Positions 49,491-57,908 of a DNA stretch of 64,000 nucleotides are shown in pieces. Position 1 is the first letter of the stretch. Every line of letters starts with the position of its first letter. Below the pieces are notes generated by a model. It saw nothing but the letters and a program-made list of their open reading frames with translations. It was not told where the DNA came from and ran no database searches. The position numbers were made by a program, and so were the translations under genes. Origin of the DNA: Haemophilus paracuniculus (lineage in GTDB: Bacteria; Pseudomonadota; Gammaproteobacteria; Enterobacterales; Pasteurellaceae); NCBI RefSeq assembly GCF_002015115.1, contig NZ_MUYA01000004.1, positions 221,361 to 285,360 of the forward strand. The letters run 5' to 3'.

Positions 49491-50615
49491 TTAGTTTTTC
49501 GCCTTTTTCAACTCATCAATAAACTTGTCGAACAAATACGCCACGTCATTCGGGCCGGGGCTGGCTTCGGGGTGGCCTTGGAACGAGAAAGCGGATTGGG
49601 TGGTGAGTTCAATCCCTTGCACCGAGTTGTCAAATAGCGAGCGGTGGGTTACTACCACATTTTCTGGCAAGCTCGCTTCGTCCACTTCAAAGCCGTGGTT
49701 TTGGCTGGTGATTAACACTTTTTGGGTGTTGAGATCTTGCACAGGGTGGTTCGCCCCGTGGTGTCCGAACGTCATTTTGCGAGTTTTGCCACCCACCGCC
49801 AAGCCGAGTAGCTGATGCCCTAAACAGATGCCGAAAATCGGTTTTTTGGTGGCGAGTAGGGTTTGAATTGCCGAAATCGCATAATCGCACGGCTCTGGGT
49901 CGCCCGGTCCGTTTGACAGGAAAATGCCGTCTGGGTTGAGTGCTAACACCTGTTCAGCGGTGGTTTTAGCTGGCACAACGGTAATTTTACAACCACGATC
50001 GGCAAGCATCCGCAAGATATTGCGTTTCACCCCGAAATCATAGGCGACCACGTGGAATTGTGGGGCGGTTTGTGGCACGTAGCCCTTGCCGAGTTGCCAT
50101 TCGCCTTCCGTCCATTGGTAGGCTTGCTCGCAGGTAACTTGTTGAGCTAAATCTTGCCCTGCCATTGAGCCGAAACTTTTTGCCAATTCCAACGCTTTCG
50201 CTTCGTCCGTGCCAACATAAATACAGCCCGCCATTGCCCCTTTATCACGCAAAATCCGTGTGAGGCGGCGGGTGTCGAGGTCGGCAATCGCCACCACTTT
50301 GTTTTTGACTAAATAATCAGAAAGGGAAGAATTAGCACGGAAATTGCTATGCAATAACGGCAAATCACGAATAATCAAGCCAGCCGCATAAACTTTGGCG
50401 GATTCGCTGTCTTCTTCGTTCGTTCCCGTGTTGCCGATATGCGGATAGGTAAGGGTTACCATCTGGTTGGTGTAAGAGGGATCGGTCAGGATTTCTTGAT
50501 AGCCCGTCATTGCGGTGTTGAACACCACTTCACCAATGCTATGACCTTGATAACCAATGGATTTTCCGTGAAACACTGAACCGTCAGCGAGGACGAGAAT
50601 TGCAGGTTCAAACAT
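49491..50615 (-). CDS. carA: Carbamoyl phosphate synthase small subunit
   Basis: 374 residues. N-terminal CPSase small-chain domain ([39 protein letters not shown]) and a C-terminal class I glutamine amidotransferase with GPGDP, nucleophile cysteine in [14 protein letters not shown], and [12 protein letters not shown]. It feeds ammonia to CarB. SD AGGAGTAAAG before ATG. Two ArgR-type boxes 21 bp apart lie 41-76 bp upstream, so arginine control is likely. Confidence 0.97.
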   Translation of the reverse strand: MFEPAILVLADGSVFHGKSIGYQGHSIGEVVFNTAMTGYQEILTDPSYTNQMVTLTYPHIGNTGTNEEDSESAKVYAAGLIIRDLPLLHSNFRANSSLSDYLVKNKVVAIADLDTRRLTRILRDKGAMAGCIYVGTDEAKALELAKSFGSMAGQDLAQQVTCEQAYQWTEGEWQLGKGYVPQTAPQFHVVAYDFGVKRNILRMLADRGCKITVVPAKTTAEQVLALNPDGIFLSNGPGDPEPCDYAISAIQTLLATKKPIFGICLGHQLLGLAVGGKTRKMTFGHHGANHPVQDLNTQKVLITSQNHGFEVDEASLPENVVVTHRSLFDNSVQGIELTTQSAFSFQGHPEASPGPNDVAYLFDKFIDELKKAKN

Positions 50616-50656
50616 TCTTCTTTACTCCTAAAAATTTTGTTGCGTTGCGTTATTAG

Positions 50657-50691
50657 TGCAAAAATATGCAGTTATTTTGCATAATTATTCT
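50657..50691 (-). promoter_or_regulatory. Double ArgR-type operator upstream of carA
   Basis: TGCAAAAATATGCA (50657-50670) and TGCATAATTATTCT (50678-50691) start exactly 21 bp apart, the spacing of paired ARG boxes. Both fit TG(A/C)AT-N4-ATT/GCA with small deviations. The first resembles the box at artP. E. coli carAB is known to be repressed by ArgR at such a pair. Confidence 0.6.
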
Positions 50692-50704
50692 ATTTTAAGC
50701 AAGT

Positions 50705-50760
50705 GCAAGGGGTGGGATTTTTGCGAATTTTGTGAAATTTCTAAAAATCTACCCGCTTGT
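50705..50760. repeat. Mixed inverted pair: variant motif facing canonical uptake signal
   Basis: GCAAGGGGTGGGATTTT on one side, AAAATCTACCCGCTTGT on the other. A natural intermediate linking the GCAAGGGG form and the ACAAGCGG form. Confidence 0.6.
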
Positions 50761-50765
50761 AGATC

Positions 50766-50930
50766 TACTTTTCTTTGCTAAGCAAAAGAACAATTATCCG
50801 AACATTTTGCTTTATTTGGCTTGTTTCTAATTTCTACGGTCGATTTGTAAACTCTCTTGCTTTGCGAGCTAAATATAGTATAAATCGTTCATAAAATTAA
50901 CGAAACCTCTCAACGAAAAATGAAGGTGAA
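50766..50930 (+). repeat. Structured dispersed element, copy C (decayed)
   Basis: Hairpin CTTTTCTTTGC / GCAAAAGAA, then a remnant of the nested dyad with CATTTTGC, TTTCTAATTTCTACGGTCGA and ATTTGTAAACTC recognisable on the left arm and ATAAATCG, TTAACGAAACC and CAACGAAAAATG on the right. Many pairs of copies A, B and D are broken, as expected for an element losing constraint. Confidence 0.65.
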
Positions 50931-50963
50931 AATAAATCCTCACTATCTCAAAAAACGATAATA

Positions 50964-50985
50964 TTTTGTGAGATCGCTCACAAAA
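50964..50985 (+). promoter_or_regulatory. CRP-binding site of the ribose operon
   Basis: TGTGAGATCGCTCACA is a perfect TGTGA-N6-TCACA palindrome with symmetric T/A flanks. If transcription starts near 51035 (a -10-like TATTGT lies at 51023-51028), the site is centred at about -60, a usual class I activator position. Confidence 0.75.
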
Positions 50986-50987
50986 TC

Positions 50988-51023
50988 AAAAAAATCCTGT
51001 TGTTTTTTCGGCAGGATTTTTTT
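50988..51023. terminator. Perfect bidirectional hairpin between the CRP site and RbsR operator
   Basis: AAAAAAATCCTG pairs with CAGGATTTTTTT over 12 bases with a 12-base loop. It looks like a rho-independent terminator in both directions, placed where promoter elements are expected. Confidence 0.75.
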
Positions 51024-51033
51024 ATTGTGAAGC

Positions 51034-51051
51034 TATCGAAACGTTTCGATA
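51034..51051 (+). promoter_or_regulatory. RbsR-type operator
   Basis: TATCGAAACGTTTCGATA, an 18-bp perfect palindrome with the GAAACGTTTC core of LacI/RbsR-family operators. It would overlap the proposed transcription start of rbsD. No rbsR gene is found in the window, so the repressor must be encoded elsewhere. Confidence 0.75.
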
Positions 51052-51059
51052 GAAATTTA

Positions 51060-51126
51060 CTCTCGCCCACTTGTGGGAGAGAGACAGATTTTAGCTTCGT
51101 TCAGAAGCTAAAATCAGAGAGAGGGG
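51060..51126 (+). repeat. Hairpin element, family 3, copy 1, in the rbsD leader
   Basis: CTCTC...GAGAG encloses CTC-GCCCACTTGTGGG-AGAG and ATTTTAGCTTC-GTTC-AGAAGCTAAAAT. Its right end GAGAGAGGGG is also the likely ribosome site of rbsD. Related copies at 53061-53130 (reversed) and 53153-53221. Confidence 0.7.
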
Positions 51127-51137
51127 AAACAAATAAA

Positions 51138-51557
51138 ATGAAAAAAACCAACCTACTTAATGCGGAACTTTCACGTTTGATTGCAACAATGGGGCATACG
51201 GATGGGCTGACGATTTGTGATGCGGGTTTGCCGATTGGGCGTTCGCAGCCTTGTGTTGATCTTGCCTTAACCAAAGGCGTGCCGAGTTTTTTGGCGACCC
51301 TTGACGTGGTGTTGAGCGAGCTGTTTGTGGAAAAAATTTTGCTGGCGGAAGAAATTAAGCAACATAATCCGCAGATTGAACAGCAACTGCTTGATTTAAT
51401 TGAGAAAACTGCTCAATCCCAAGGGAAGCCTATTGCGGTGGAATATGTCAGCCACGAGCTATTTAAACAGCGAAATCAAGCTGTCAAAGGCGTGGTGCGG
51501 ACGGGCGAATGTTCGCCTTATGCGAATGTGATCCTCTATTCGGGCGTGCCGTTTTAA
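51138..51557 (+). CDS. rbsD: D-ribose pyranase
   Basis: 139 residues from ATG at 51138, the E. coli length; the frame is open further upstream, but that part lies in a hairpin element. RbsD interconverts ribopyranose and ribofuranose so that RbsK can use it. Catalytic H20 in [19 protein letters not shown], and the conserved C-terminal [11 protein letters not shown]. First gene of the rbs operon, preceded by CRP, hairpin and RbsR-type elements. 21 bp to rbsA. Confidence 0.94.
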   Translation: MKKTNLLNAELSRLIATMGHTDGLTICDAGLPIGRSQPCVDLALTKGVPSFLATLDVVLSELFVEKILLAEEIKQHNPQIEQQLLDLIEKTAQSQGKPIAVEYVSHELFKQRNQAVKGVVRTGECSPYANVILYSGVPF

Positions 51558-51578
51558 TTTCATTCCACGAGGTCAAAA

Positions 51579-53057
51579 ATGAAAACCTTGTTAAAAATCA
51601 ATGGGATAGATAAAGCCTTCCCTGGTGTGCAAGCCCTCAAAAATGCCTGCTTGAATGTGTACGCAGGGCGTGTGATGGCGTTAATGGGCGAAAATGGGGC
51701 GGGCAAATCGACCTTGATGAAAATCCTCACGGGCATTTATCAGCGAGATGCTGGCACGATTGAATATCTGGGGCAAGCGGTCAGTTTCGCTAATCCGAAA
51801 GCCTCGCAACAGGCTGGGTTGAGCATTATTCATCAGGAACTCAACATTTTGGGTAATTTATCGGTGGCGGAAAATCTGTTCCTCGGGCGAGAATTTACCC
51901 ACCCGTGGGGTGGGATTGATTGGGGTAAAATGTACGCTGAATCCGACCGCTTGTTGGCACGCTTGGGCGTAAAACGGTCGAGCAAAACCCCTGCCAATCA
52001 GCTTTCGTTGGGCGAATTGCAAATGGTCGAAATCGCTCGGGCGTTGAGCTTTGAATCGCAAGTGATCATTATGGACGAACCAACCGATGCCCTGACCGAC
52101 ACCGAAACGGAAGCCCTGTTTGCGGTGATTCGCGAGCTGAAAGCCGAGGGGCGTGGGATTGTCTATATTTCGCACCGCTTGCAGGAAATTTTTCAGATCT
52201 GCGATGATGTAACCGTGTTGCGAGACGGGCAGTTTATCGGCGAGCGAGCGGTGGCGGATCTCAATCAAGATGAGCTGATTGAAATGATGGTCGGGCGGAA
52301 ATTGGAAGATCAATATCCGCATATTGAGGTGCCGTTAGGGGCGGAACGTTTGCGAGTAGAAAATCTGTCGGGCAGCGGTGTGCAAAATGTCAGTTTCCGC
52401 CTGCATAGTGGTGAAATTTTAGGCGTATCGGGCTTAATGGGGGCAGGTCGCACCGAACTGATGAAAGTGATTTACGGGGCATTGCCTCATTATTCGGGCG
52501 AGATCTACCTCGATCAGCAAAAAATTGAGATCCATTCCGCTCAGCAAGGTCTGGCGAATGGGATCGTCTATATTTCCGAAGATCGTAAGGGCGATGGGCT
52601 GATTTTGGGAATGTCGGTTAAGCAAAATATGTCGCTGACCGCCCTGCCCTATTTGTCGCAATGGGGCAAAATCGATCAACGCAAAGAGCAGATGATCGTG
52701 CAAGATTTTATCGATCTGTTCAACATCAAAACCCCTTCGGCGGATAAGCGGATCGGCGAATTATCAGGCGGTAATCAACAAAAAGTGGCGATCGCCAAAG
52801 GCTTGCTCACGCGTCCGAAAGTGCTGATTTTAGACGAGCCAACCCGTGGCGTGGATGTGGGGGCGAAAAAAGAGATCTACCAGCTGATCAACAAATTCAA
52901 AGCGGACGGATTGAGCATTATTTTAGTGTCGAGCGATATGCCCGAAGTGCTGGGAATGTCGGATCGGATTTTGGTAATGCGAGAGGGCAAAATCTCCGCT
53001 GAATTCAACCGCTTGCAAGCCACGCAGGAAAAATTATTGGCGGCGGCGATTAAATAA
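51579..53057 (+). CDS. rbsA: Ribose ABC transporter ATP-binding protein
   Basis: 492 residues, a double ABC ATPase of the sugar-import class. First half: Walker [10 protein letters not shown] (about 37-45), [15 protein letters not shown] and [15 protein letters not shown] Walker B ([14 protein letters not shown]). Second half: degenerate P-loop region [15 protein letters not shown], signature [15 protein letters not shown] and [17 protein letters not shown]. It powers RbsC. SD CGAGGT. A 389-bp gap of repeats follows before rbsC. Confidence 0.95.
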   Translation: MKTLLKINGIDKAFPGVQALKNACLNVYAGRVMALMGENGAGKSTLMKILTGIYQRDAGTIEYLGQAVSFANPKASQQAGLSIIHQELNILGNLSVAENLFLGREFTHPWGGIDWGKMYAESDRLLARLGVKRSSKTPANQLSLGELQMVEIARALSFESQVIIMDEPTDALTDTETEALFAVIRELKAEGRGIVYISHRLQEIFQICDDVTVLRDGQFIGERAVADLNQDELIEMMVGRKLEDQYPHIEVPLGAERLRVENLSGSGVQNVSFRLHSGEILGVSGLMGAGRTELMKVIYGALPHYSGEIYLDQQKIEIHSAQQGLANGIVYISEDRKGDGLILGMSVKQNMSLTALPYLSQWGKIDQRKEQMIVQDFIDLFNIKTPSADKRIGELSGGNQQKVAIAKGLLTRPKVLILDEPTRGVDVGAKKEIYQLINKFKADGLSIILVSSDMPEVLGMSDRILVMREGKISAEFNRLQATQEKLLAAAIK

Positions 53058-53060
53058 ATG

Positions 53061-53221
53061 ACACCCTCTCCCTGATTTTTCTTCTGCACGAAGAAAAATC
53101 TGTCCCTCTCCCATAAATGGGCGAGGGTTTATAAGACATTTTGTGGATAAAAACTCTCTCACGTTCACGGGAGAGAGACAGCGAAAAAATTGCGTTAGGC
53201 AATTTTTCGCAGAGAGAGGGC
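53061..53221. repeat. Hairpin elements, family 3, copies 2 and 3 (head to head)
   Basis: 53061-53130 is a reversed copy (ACCCTCTCCC outer arm; inner hairpin GATTTTTCTTC-TGCAC-GAAGAAAAATC; CCCATAAATGGG). 53153-53221 is a forward copy (CTCTC-ACGTTCACGG-GAGAG; inner hairpin GCGAAAAAATTGC-GTTAG-GCAATTTTTCGC). The inner arms differ completely from copy 1 yet still pair. They fill the gap between rbsA and rbsC. Confidence 0.7.
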
Positions 53222-53260
53222 GACAAGCGGTAAGATTTCCGTAAATTTTTTGTAATGTAC

Positions 53261-53384
53261 ACCCCTCTTTGAAAAAGAGGGGCTGGGGGAGATTTTAGCG
53301 ATCTGAAATCTCGTTTGAGCGTAATTTGAGCTGACAAATCTCCCCTGTTTTAATCTCTTTTAGCCCCTCTTTACTAAAGAGGGG
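53261..53384. repeat. Hairpin element, family 4, between rbsA and rbsC
   Basis: CCCCTCTTT-GAA-AAAGAGGGG at the left, CCCCTCTTTA-C-TAAAGAGGGG at the right, and GGGGGAGATTT facing AAATCTCCCC between them. A canonical uptake signal ACAAGCGGT lies just before at 53224. Confidence 0.75.
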
Positions 53385-53446
53385 AACGGATCGAGCAAAG
53401 GTAAGATCCCAACAATTTTTAAAATATCTTTCAATAGGATAAAAAT

Positions 53447-54394
53447 ATGAACCTCAAAAAATTCCTGATCGAACAACGCTCAATCATTGCCCTTGTGGTG
53501 TTGATTGGGGTGGTTTCGACCCTTAATCCCAACTTTTTTACGAGCGATAATTTGCTCAACATTCTGCGTCAAACGTCCGTGAATGCGATTATTGCGATTG
53601 GTATGACTTTCGTGATTTTGATTGCGGGGATCGATCTTTCGGTCGGGTCGGTGCTTGCCCTGACGGGGGCGGTGGCGGCGACTTTGATTGGCTTGGATTT
53701 TTCGATCTACTTGGTCGTGCCTGCGGTGCTGATGTTTGGGGCGTTGATCGGTACGCTCAACGGGGCGTTGGTTGCGTTCGGCAAGGTGCAAGCCTTTATG
53801 GCAACGCTGATTACAATGTTGCTGTTGCGAGGCGTAACGATGATTTATATGCAAGGTCGCCCGATTAGCACAGGCTTTTCCGATAATGCAGATGCATTTT
53901 CAGCAATCGGCACGGGTGAATGGCTGGGCGTGCCGATCCCCGTTTGGCTGATGTTTGCCCTGTTCGGCTTAGGCTGGTTTGTGCTAACCCAAACTCGCAT
54001 TGGTCGCTATATTTACGCCCTCGGCGGTAACGAAGCTGCGACCGCTCTCTCTGGCATTAACGTCAATAAAATCAAACTGTTTGTATTTGCGGTCAGCGGT
54101 GTGTTGGCGGCGTTGGCTGGCTTAATTGTTACCGCTCGACTTGGCTCAGCTCAACCCACCGCAGGCTCTGGCTATGAACTAGACGCCATCGCCGCCGTGG
54201 TGGTGGGCGGCACGAGCTTAATGGGCGGAAAAGGGCGGATTTTCGGCACCCTGATCGGGGCGTTGATCATCGGCTTTTTAAGCAATGCCCTCAACTTGCT
54301 CGACATCGATTCCTACTATCAACTGGTTGCCAAAGCCTTGGTGATTTTAGCCGCCGTGATTTTGGATAACTTGATTGGTCGTAAAACTGCGTAA
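53447..54394 (+). CDS. rbsC: Ribose ABC transporter permease
   Basis: 315 residues with eight to ten membrane helices. Family stretches: [64 protein letters not shown] (ATPase-docking loop) and [19 protein letters not shown]. Inner-membrane channel for ribose, working with RbsA and RbsB. It is separated from rbsA by repeats but keeps gene order, and rbsB follows 23 bp downstream. Confidence 0.95.
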   Translation: MNLKKFLIEQRSIIALVVLIGVVSTLNPNFFTSDNLLNILRQTSVNAIIAIGMTFVILIAGIDLSVGSVLALTGAVAATLIGLDFSIYLVVPAVLMFGALIGTLNGALVAFGKVQAFMATLITMLLLRGVTMIYMQGRPISTGFSDNADAFSAIGTGEWLGVPIPVWLMFALFGLGWFVLTQTRIGRYIYALGGNEAATALSGINVNKIKLFVFAVSGVLAALAGLIVTARLGSAQPTAGSGYELDAIAAVVVGGTSLMGGKGRIFGTLIGALIIGFLSNALNLLDIDSYYQLVAKALVILAAVILDNLIGRKTA

Positions 54395-54417
54395 CTCAAC
54401 CCAAAAGGAGATTTCCT

Positions 54418-55287
54418 ATGAAAAAATTAACTTCCCTCGTTGTCGCATTAGGCTTATTCAGCGGTTCTGCCTTGGCACAAGAAACCATCGCATTAGCGGT
54501 TTCCACCCTTGATAATCCGTTTTTCGTTACCCTTAAAGAGGGGGCGGAGAAAAAAGCGAAAGATTTAGGCTATCAACTGGTGGTGTTGGATTCGCAAAAC
54601 GATCCTGCCAAAGAGTTGGCAAATGTGGAAGATTTAACCGTGCGTGGGGCGAAAGTGTTGCTGATCAACCCAACGGATTCCGATGCGGTCGGCAATGCGG
54701 TGGCGATTGCGAATAAGAAAAAAATCCCTGTGATTACCCTTGACCGTGGGGCGAATAAGGGCGAAGTGGTGAGCCATATCGCGTCCGACAATGTGGCTGG
54801 CGGTAAAATGGCAGGCGATTTCATTGCAGAAAAAGTCGGCAAAAATGCCAAAGTGATTCAACTTGAAGGGATCGCCGGCACGTCCGCCGCCCGTGAGCGT
54901 GGCGAAGGCTTCAAACAAGCGGTGGAAAGCAACCAATTCCAACTGCTCGCCAGCCAACCTGCGGATTTTGACCGCACCAAAGGCTTGAACGTAATGGAAA
55001 ACTTACTCGCCAGCCACGGCTCAGTCCAAGCCGTCTTTGCCCAAAATGACGAAATGGCATTAGGGGCGTTGCGTGCGATTAAAGCCGCTGGCAAATCAAT
55101 GCTCGTGGTCGGCTTTGACGGCACAGACGATGCGGTGAAAGCGGTCAAAAGTGGCAAACTCGCCGCCACCATCGCCCAACAACCTGAAAAAATCGGCGAA
55201 CTCGGCGTAGAAACTGCGGATAAATTGCTTAAAGGCGAAAAAGTCGAAAGCAAAATTCCTGTGCCGTTGAAGGTGGTTACGGAATAA
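54418..55287 (+). CDS. rbsB: Ribose-binding periplasmic protein
   Basis: 289 residues. Signal peptide [20 protein letters not shown], then a periplasmic binding fold of the RbsB/GalB type: [76 protein letters not shown] and [15 protein letters not shown]. Strong SD AAAGGAG. Binds ribose for RbsAC and in relatives also for chemotaxis (no motility genes seen here). Confidence 0.96.
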   Translation: MKKLTSLVVALGLFSGSALAQETIALAVSTLDNPFFVTLKEGAEKKAKDLGYQLVVLDSQNDPAKELANVEDLTVRGAKVLLINPTDSDAVGNAVAIANKKKIPVITLDRGANKGEVVSHIASDNVAGGKMAGDFIAEKVGKNAKVIQLEGIAGTSAARERGEGFKQAVESNQFQLLASQPADFDRTKGLNVMENLLASHGSVQAVFAQNDEMALGALRAIKAAGKSMLVVGFDGTDDAVKAVKSGKLAATIAQQPEKIGELGVETADKLLKGEKVESKIPVPLKVVTE

Positions 55288-55297
55288 GTTGCGGTGA

Positions 55298-55343
55298 GCA
55301 AGCGGTGGGATTTTGTGAAATTCCGCAAAATCCTACCCCTTGC
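55298..55343. repeat. Mixed uptake-like inverted pair after rbsB
   Basis: GCAAGCGGTGGGATTTT faces AAAATCCTACCCCTTGC: one arm has the canonical AAGCGG core, the other the variant. Confidence 0.65.
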
Positions 55344-55405
55344 AATGCCTCGCATGGTAAGCCGTACGAGGTTATGGATTGGTCAGGGACGTTGTCCCTG
55401 TTGAT

Positions 55406-55586
55406 CCCCCGTCATTTTGTGTTGAGTGGTTTCGTCAATTTCAAGAGCGATTTGTACTGTTTGAGCCAGCTTGCTGGCGAGTTTACAAATCGCTCGTAGA
55501 AATTAGAAACAAGCGAAACAAAGCAAAATGCTCGGGGTCGCCTTTCTTTTGCTACTTTTCTTTGGCGAAGCAAAGAAAAGTAGATC
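55406..55586 (-). repeat. Structured dispersed element, copy D (reversed)
   Basis: Nested dyad at 55406-55537 plus the hairpin CTACTTTTCTTTG / CAAAGAAAAGTAG. Read on the minus strand, the long stem is GAGCGATTTGTA / TACAAATCGCTC and the tip GCCAGC-AA-GCTGGC, all different in base from copies A and B but fully paired. Lies in the rbsB-rbsK gap. A separate small dyad CAGGGACGTTGTCCCTG lies at 55384-55400. Confidence 0.8.
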
Positions 55587-55661
55587 TACAAGCGGTAAGA
55601 TTTTGCCAAATTCCACCAAAACCTACCGCTTTCCATTCAACCAATCAAATAAGGAACAACA

Positions 55662-56600
55662 ATGAAAACCCTCTGCATTCTCGGTAGTATCAATGTCGAT
55701 CACGTGATTCGTGTGCCTTATTTTCCCCAAGCGGGCGAGACTTTGACAGGCTCGGGCTATCAAATCGCTTATGGTGGCAAGGGGGCAAATCAGGCGGTGG
55801 CGGCGGCTCGAATGGGAGCGAAGGTCGCCTTTATTGGGGCGGTTGGCGATGATGACATCGGGCGAGAAATGGTATCCGCCTTTGCCAAAGACGGCATTGA
55901 TACCACCGCAATCAGCACCATTCACAACCAAAATACAGGGCTAGCAATGATTCAAGTGGCGGATTCGGGCGAAAATAGCATTGTGATTTCCGCAGGGGCG
56001 AATGGCGATTTAAGCCCTGCATTGGTCGAGCAACATCGTGCCGTGATTGAGCAAGCGGATACCTTGCTAATGCAGTTGGAAAGCCCGTTAGAAAGCATTT
56101 TAGCCGCCGCCAAAATCGCGAAGCAAGCCAACACAAAAGTGGTGCTAAACCCTGCCCCAGCAAGGGCGTTGCCTGATGAATTGCTGTCTCAACTGGATAT
56201 GATTACCCCCAACGAAACCGAAGCGGAAATTTTGACAGGGGTAAAAATTACCGACGATCAGACCGCTTGCAAAGCGGCAGGGGTCTTTCATCAAAAAGGG
56301 ATCGAAACGGTATTGATCACCCTCGGCTCAAAAGGCGTTTATTTAAGTCAGCTAACCCAACAAAGCCAACAGGGGCAAGGCGAAATCATCAAGGGCTTCA
56401 AGGTACAAGCGATCGATACCACAGGGGCTGGCGACACCTTTAACGGGGCATTTTTAACCGCCTTATTAGAGAGCAAAACCGCCCCCGAAGCCTCTCGCCT
56501 CGCCCACGCCGCCGCTGCCATTTCCGTAACCCGAAAAGGGGCTCAAAGTGCGATTCCGTATCGACAGGAAGTGGAGGAGTTTTTGGCACAACACGATTGA
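55662..56600 (+). CDS. rbsK: Ribokinase
   Basis: 312 residues. Phosphorylates ribose to ribose-5-phosphate, the substrate of RpiA encoded at the other end of this region. PfkB family: N-terminal ILGSINVDHVIRVPYFPQAGETL, GGKGANQAVAAARMGAKVAFIGAVGDD, and the catalytic DTTGAGDTFNGAFLTAL with its base aspartate. SD AAGGAACAAC. It ends the rbs cluster; the rbsR gene that follows rbsK in many species is absent and replaced by a remnant and an accessory island. Confidence 0.95.
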   Translation: MKTLCILGSINVDHVIRVPYFPQAGETLTGSGYQIAYGGKGANQAVAAARMGAKVAFIGAVGDDDIGREMVSAFAKDGIDTTAISTIHNQNTGLAMIQVADSGENSIVISAGANGDLSPALVEQHRAVIEQADTLLMQLESPLESILAAAKIAKQANTKVVLNPAPARALPDELLSQLDMITPNETEAEILTGVKITDDQTACKAAGVFHQKGIETVLITLGSKGVYLSQLTQQSQQGQGEIIKGFKVQAIDTTGAGDTFNGAFLTALLESKTAPEASRLAHAAAAISVTRKGAQSAIPYRQEVEEFLAQHD

Positions 56601-56605
56601 TCTTA

Positions 56606-56651
56606 GCAAGGGGTAGGATTTCTAAAAATTTCGTAAAATCCTACCCCTTGC
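56606..56651. repeat. Inverted pair of variant uptake-like motifs after rbsK
   Basis: GCAAGGGGTAGGATTTC faces AAAATCCTACCCCTTGC. Near-perfect and placed like a terminator, but without a T run. Confidence 0.7.
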
Positions 56652-56702
56652 AACGCTCTAAAATCCTGCTAAATAACCAATCAACGCTTGAACAAAGCGG
56701 AG

Positions 56703-56894
56703 TTATTTGATGAGCGTAATGCTGTTGCAAACCGAAATATCGCTCGCGTTCAAATTACCTTTAAGTATTCCCAAACACATTCCAATACCGAATTTGCTTG
56801 ATTTTTCAATCTCATCAGGATTTGCACCGCTTGACTTATTACTACCAATGAAGGCTAATAGTGGCTGTATTAGTGCAGTAAATGTACAAATCAT
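56703..56894 (-). pseudogene. Small Rap1a/Tai-like remnant with signal-like N terminus
   Basis: 63 residues. The start resembles a secretion signal (ICTFTALIQPLLAFIGS), followed by GIGMCLGILKGNLNASDISV and CNSITL. The C-x-G-x-x-x-G...C-x-x-x-I-T-L spacing recalls Rap1a/Tai proteins, periplasmic immunity proteins of type VI amidase effectors, which normally have another 20-40 residues after the second cysteine. It stops four residues later, so it looks cut short. No effector gene is nearby. The family call is tentative; it may instead be a small unrelated secreted protein. Confidence 0.35.
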
Positions 56895-56948
56895 TGATTG
56901 TAATCGTCATTAGCAATCTCTCGATATTATCCGTCATAAGATTCTCAA

Positions 56949-56987
56949 GGTAGCTAAAAATGTTGGTTGAGTCTGTTTTAGGCTACC
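56949..56987. terminator. Hairpin upstream of the RHH-EVE gene
   Basis: GGTAGCTAAAA pairs with TTTTAGGCTACC with one bulged G. No T run follows. It may separate the accessory gene from upstream transcription. Confidence 0.4.
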
Positions 56988-57033
56988 AAACACCACCAAA
57001 ATCCAAAATTATTCACTTTAAGAATAAATTTTA

Positions 57034-57061
57034 TTGCAAAATAAAATAATTTAAGTATAAT
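57034..57061 (+). promoter_or_regulatory. Promoter of the RHH-EVE / OLD-like unit, flanked by a direct repeat
   Basis: TTGCAA (57034-57039), 16 bp, TATAAT (57056-57061). The nine bases CACTTTAAG occur on either side, at 57014-57022 and 57084-57092, the second running into the ribosome site of the downstream gene. Such repeats would suit autoregulation by the ribbon-helix-helix protein it encodes. Confidence 0.5.
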
Positions 57062-57101
57062 GTTATCATCTTTACGACTAACCCACTTTAAGGAGATTAT
57101 T

Positions 57102-57740
57102 ATGTCCACTAGTTTTATCGATAACCGCACAGAAGCTTACAACCAACGCAACCAAGACAAAATCACATTGAGTTTACGTCTATCGGTTAAAGATGATTTA
57201 ATCTTGCAAGAACTGGCTGATACTTGGGAAACCACGCGTCAAGATATTATCAATGATTTGATTCAAGAGTACATCATTAAGGAATGGAACGAGAAGCGTT
57301 CGGCGGATAGAGTCGCCAATGATGAGTTTGATAATTCTTCTACGACAAACTATTTTTTGCTTAATACAAATAAAGCCAATGATATTGCTGACCACGACTT
57401 TATGATTAAACAAAAAGTAGCGGCTGCATTTGAAGACGGCTATAAAGAGAAAATCTGCCGTATAAAAAAAGGAGACTATGTCTTTTTATATGCTTCAGGA
57501 CAAGGAATTGTTGCTTATGGTCAGGCAGCAAGTGAAGAAGTAGAAAAAATGCATCACTATGGCGTTGAAAATAAAACCTTTTTTAAAAAGCTCGATAATT
57601 TTACAGATTTAAGTGAACAGCCAATTAAAGCCAGACAGGTAAAATCAGTGTTGGGGCGTTCTTTTCCATTTGCTCAAACCTTAGCCCAAATTATTGATGG
57701 GGATAAATTACTTAAATTTGTTCAAGAGAATGTGGTTTAG
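57102..57740 (+). CDS. Ribbon-helix-helix protein fused to an EVE/PUA-like domain
   Basis: 212 residues from ATG at 57102, chosen for the strong AAGGAG site; an upstream in-frame ATG at 57060 lies inside the promoter. Residues about 20-62 look like a ribbon-helix-helix DNA-binding fold (KITLSLRLSVKDDLILQELA, TRQDIINDLIQEYI). Residues about 84-206 resemble an EVE-like domain of the PUA superfamily (NYFLLNTNKAND, CRIKKGDYVFLYASGQGIVAYG). EVE domains are known to sense modified bases and often sit in restriction-type systems. An OLD-like ATPase gene follows 168 bp downstream on the same strand. I do not know a described protein with this architecture; both domain calls are by eye. Confidence 0.65.
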   Translation: MSTSFIDNRTEAYNQRNQDKITLSLRLSVKDDLILQELADTWETTRQDIINDLIQEYIIKEWNEKRSADRVANDEFDNSSTTNYFLLNTNKANDIADHDFMIKQKVAAAFEDGYKEKICRIKKGDYVFLYASGQGIVAYGQAASEEVEKMHHYGVENKTFFKKLDNFTDLSEQPIKARQVKSVLGRSFPFAQTLAQIIDGDKLLKFVQENVV

Positions 57741-57908
57741 ATATAAAACACTAGCCGTATTTTATCGAATTTAAAAAGATTTTTACCTAGCACAATATAT
57801 GCTACAACAACTTATTGCTACCCAAACCTGATTTTAGGGAACGGGATTGGATAGTGGATGTGTCGTTGCATAGTTATTTAACTTTTTAAGTACTTAAGGA
57901 ATAAAATT

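Noticed and set aside
57060..57101. Earlier ATG for the RHH-EVE gene
   Set aside because: It lies on the -10 region and lacks a ribosome site, while 57102 follows AAGGAG.
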